Assembly (NCBI GenBank): GCA_959020865.1 | Contig: CAUEUD010000176.1 | Span: 1 to 7,928, forward strand | Reading direction: 5' to 3' | DNA from: Eubacterium limosum | Lineage (GTDB): Bacteria > Bacillota > Clostridia > Eubacteriales > Eubacteriaceae | Length of the DNA: 7,928 nt | Shown here: piece after piece, positions 6,391-7,928 of the stretch | Layout: every line of letters begins with the position of its first letter | Numbering within the stretch: position 1 is the first letter of the stretch | Notes under the pieces: generated by a model | Told to the model about the DNA's origin: nothing | The model's input: the letters and a program-made list of their open reading frames with translations, nothing else | Database searches by the model: none | Translations under genes and position numbers: made by a program

Positions 6391-7551
6391 ATGGCTGAAA
6401 AACGCAAACCATTAGAAAAAGTAGAAGAAAAAACAGACAACAACGCAAAGCAGGAAGCCTTAAACGCTGCTTTAAAGAATATTGAAAAAACCTTTGGAAA
6501 GGGCGCGGTCATGCGTCTTGGAGACGAGAGTGCGAAGATGGACGTTGACGTTATCTCCACCTCATCCATCGGTATTGATATGGCGCTTGGAATTGGCGGG
6601 GTACCCCGTGGCCGGATCATTGAGATCTACGGGCCGGAATCTTCCGGTAAAACCACTATTGCCCTTCATATTGTGGCGGAAGCCCAAAAGGCCGGAGGCA
6701 ACGCGGCCTTTATCGATGCCGAACATGCGCTCGATCCTGTGTATGCAAAAGCCCTTGGTGTGGATGTCGATAACCTGATCGTATCCCAGCCGGACACAGG
6801 TGAACAGGCGCTCGAAATTCTGGAAGCCTTGGTGCGAAGCGGCGCCATCGATGTGGCCGTTGTGGACTCCGTCGCGGCTCTGGTACCCCGTGCGGAAATT
6901 GACGGGGAAATGGGAGACTCCCATGTTGGGCTGCAGGCGAGACTGATGTCCCAGGCCCTCAGAAAGCTGGCGGGGATTATCAAAAAGTCCAATACCGCGG
7001 CGATCTTTATCAACCAGCTGCGCGAGAAGGTTGGAGTTATGTACGGAAATCCAGAGGTTACCACTGGCGGCCGTGCTTTGAAATTCTATTCCTCTGTCCG
7101 GATGGACATCCGCAGAATTGAAACCTTGAAAAAAGGAACCGATATGATCGGGAACCGTACCCGTGCCAAAATTGTAAAGAACAAAATGGCGCCGCCGTTT
7201 AAAACCGCCGAGTTTGACATCATGTACGGCGAGGGAATCTCCAGAGAAGGGGATATTCTGGACATGGCTGTTGAACTGGACATCATTAAAAAATCCGGCT
7301 CATGGTTCTCCTATGGTGAGGAACGACTGGGGCAGGGGCGTGACAAGGTGAAGGAATACCTTAAAGAAAACCCCGAATTTGCCGATTCGGTTGAACAGAA
7401 AATCCGTGATCATTTTGCAAAGAAGGATGAGCCCGAAACGCCGGAGGAAGATCCGGAAGCTCTGACTAAGGATCAGGCTGAAATGGCCGCAGAATTATCT
7501 GATGAGGATATGGATGAGTTCTTTGAGCTGAATGAGTTCGAAGAAGAATAA
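6391..7551 (+). CDS. recA: Recombinase RecA
   Basis: RecA is the ATP-dependent strand-exchange protein of homologous recombination and the co-protease that triggers LexA self-cleavage. The protein has 386 aa from ATG 6391, somewhat longer than the E. coli protein (352 aa) because of about 20 extra charged N-terminal residues and a long acidic tail. Walker A is GPESSGKT (81-88). The catalytic glutamate region is FIDAEHALDP (E111). Walker B is in VAVVDSVAALVPRAEI (155-170). The L2 DNA-binding loop is the stretch around NQLREKVGVMYGNPEVTTGG (208-227), followed by ALKFYSSVR. The C-terminal tail is very acidic, ending MDEFFELNEFEEE, which in RecA proteins restrains activity. Transcription likely comes from its own consensus promoter under a LexA-like site, plus read-through from cinA. 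A small winged-helix-like gene follows 13 bp later and probably shares the transcript; no recX is present in the window. Confidence 0.99.
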   Translation: MAEKRKPLEKVEEKTDNNAKQEALNAALKNIEKTFGKGAVMRLGDESAKMDVDVISTSSIGIDMALGIGGVPRGRIIEIYGPESSGKTTIALHIVAEAQKAGGNAAFIDAEHALDPVYAKALGVDVDNLIVSQPDTGEQALEILEALVRSGAIDVAVVDSVAALVPRAEIDGEMGDSHVGLQARLMSQALRKLAGIIKKSNTAAIFINQLREKVGVMYGNPEVTTGGRALKFYSSVRMDIRRIETLKKGTDMIGNRTRAKIVKNKMAPPFKTAEFDIMYGEGISREGDILDMAVELDIIKKSGSWFSYGEERLGQGRDKVKEYLKENPEFADSVEQKIRDHFAKKDEPETPEEDPEALTKDQAEMAAELSDEDMDEFFELNEFEEE

Positions 7552-7553
7552 GC

Positions 7554-7559
7554 AGGAGG
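7554..7559 (+). promoter_or_regulatory. Ribosome binding site of the small gene after recA
   Basis: AGGAGG lies 5 nt before ATG 7565. It chooses this start over the in-frame ATG at 7532 inside recA, which has no comparable site. Confidence 0.8.
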
Positions 7560-7564
7560 AAAAC

Positions 7565-7756
7565 ATGGAATTAGCAGAATTAAAGCAAAAAGTACTGGAA
7601 GCCATGCGGGAAAACGGCGCGCCGATGAATGCCGGCGCTGTTCAGAAGGCACTGGACGTTGACCGCAAAGAGATTGATAAAGCCTTTAAAGAATTAAAAG
7701 CTGAAGGCGCCATCGTATCGCCAGTTCGCTGTAAATGGGAACCGGCAGACAAATAA
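7565..7756 (+). CDS. Small winged-helix-like protein (63 aa) co-transcribed with recA
   Basis: A 63-aa protein from ATG 7565 with a strong ribosome binding site, 13 bp after the recA stop and 12 bp before the following terminator stem. The sequence reads as a compact helix-turn-helix: helix 1 LKQKVLEAMRENG, then helices 2 and 3 in AGAVQKALDVDRKEIDKAFK, then ELKAEGAIVSPVRCKWEPA as a short wing. The pattern 'gain of a residue group, DRKEIDKA, LKAEG IVSP RC W P' resembles small MarR-like or wHTH proteins annotated only as transcriptional regulators. DNA binding is inference; an adaptor or protein-binding winged helix is possible. There is one cysteine and no membrane segment. The position suggests SOS co-induction with recA, where many bacteria place the RecA modulator recX; no RecX similarity is apparent. 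Confidence 0.82.
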   Translation: MELAELKQKVLEAMRENGAPMNAGAVQKALDVDRKEIDKAFKELKAEGAIVSPVRCKWEPADK

Positions 7757-7768
7757 TAAAGCTGACAG

Positions 7769-7804
7769 AAAAGGGTGCGTACAGTCCTGTATGTGCCCTT
7801 TTTT
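7769..7804 (+). terminator. Intrinsic terminator of the recA transcript
   Basis: Bases 7769-7784 pair with 7787-7802 over 16 positions, with three G-T wobbles. The base of the stem is AAAAGGG/CCCTTTT, and the outermost or innermost pairs would open to give a realistic loop. Six T (7799-7804) end the structure. It follows the 63-aa gene by 12 bp. Confidence 0.9.
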
Positions 7805-7812
7805 AGTGGTAC

Positions 7813-7846
7813 GCAGAGCACGGCACATTTTTGTGCCGTGCTCTGC
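7813..7846. repeat. 15-bp perfect hairpin in the dinB leader
   Basis: GCAGAGCACGGCACA (7813-7827) and TGTGCCGTGCTCTGC (7832-7846) are perfectly complementary, with a TTTT loop. The stem is GC-rich and would be very stable. Neither strand has a T run after it (AGTAAACT on +, GTACCACT on -), so it is not a canonical intrinsic terminator. It ends 29 nt before the dinB-like ATG. Confidence 0.8.
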
Positions 7847-7865
7847 AGTAAACTTTCATGCTGAG

Positions 7866-7871
7866 AGGTGA
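7866..7871 (+). promoter_or_regulatory. Ribosome binding site of the dinB-like gene
   Basis: AGGTGA within GAGAGGTGAG lies 4 nt before ATG 7876 and favours it over the in-frame ATG at 7858, which has no purine-rich site upstream. Confidence 0.7.
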
Positions 7872-7875
7872 GAAA

Positions 7876-7928
7876 ATGGAAAGAGTTCGTCGGATTCTTC
7901 ATTGTGATCTGAACAGCTTTTACGCGTC
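7876..7928 (+). CDS. dinB: DNA polymerase IV-like (Y family), N-terminus only
   Basis: Only 17 full codons are visible before the window ends: MERVRRILHCDLNSFYA. The stretch ILHCDLNSFYA is the first beta strand of Y-family translesion polymerases and includes the first catalytic aspartate (D11) and the conserved FYA steric-gate region that follows it. The call of Pol IV (DinB) rather than a UmuC or ImuB relative rests on this short motif and on the closeness of recA. The gene lies beyond the recA-operon terminator, so it needs its own promoter; I could not find a convincing promoter or LexA box in 7805-7875. Confidence 0.8.
   Translation, partial: MERVRRILHCDLNSFYA

Noticed and set aside
7532..7564. 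ATG 7532 as the start of the small winged-helix gene
   Set aside because: It lies inside recA without a ribosome binding site; AGGAGG supports ATG 7565.

Overview
The window looks like chromosomal core DNA from a low-to-mid GC Firmicute of the class Clostridia. The Eubacterium/Acetobacterium group is my best guess, from protein style, AGGAGG-type ribosome binding sites, and the order ftsK/spoIIIE - rimO - pgsA - ... - cinA - recA, which is a familiar clostridial housekeeping block. The taxonomic call is inference from memory, not a search. All genes I accept are on the + strand.

Layout. Positions 1-1777 hold the 3' part of an FtsK/SpoIIIE DNA translocase gene (motor and DNA-reading gamma domain; the membrane part lies outside the window). 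A perfect Shine-Dalgarno at its stop codon serves rimO (1782-3122, ribosomal protein S12 methylthiotransferase). rimO overlaps pgsA (3109-3654, phosphatidylglycerophosphate synthase) by 14 bp. The 235-bp gap 3655-3889 holds a terminator-like hairpin (3694-3723) and a 145-bp MITE-like palindromic element (3727-3871). The element's two 35-nt arms are built of degenerate 7-nt repeats, and its core holds three small hairpins. Next come an NdpA/YejK-family nucleoid-associated protein gene (3890-4900), an unrecognised 47-codon ORF (4913-5056), cinA (5079-6320), and recA (6391-7551). recA has its own consensus promoter overlapping the end of cinA and a LexA-like operator just downstream. A 63-aa winged-helix-like protein gene (7565-7756) ends the recA transcript before a strong intrinsic terminator (7769-7804). 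A 15-bp perfect hairpin (7813-7846) follows, then the first 17 codons of a Y-family DNA polymerase gene (dinB-like, from 7876).

Function. The left part is housekeeping: chromosome segregation, ribosome modification, phospholipid synthesis. The right part groups pyridine-nucleotide salvage/competence (cinA), homologous recombination (recA) and translesion synthesis (dinB), with an SOS-type control site at recA. The departures from the usual block are the ndpA-like gene, the small ORF and the palindromic element between pgsA and cinA, and the small winged-helix gene where recX might be expected after recA. I see no phage, insertion-sequence transposase, CRISPR array, tRNA or rRNA. I found no clear new multi-gene system; the best candidates for something undescribed are the palindromic repeat, the 47-aa ORF and the small protein co-transcribed with recA.
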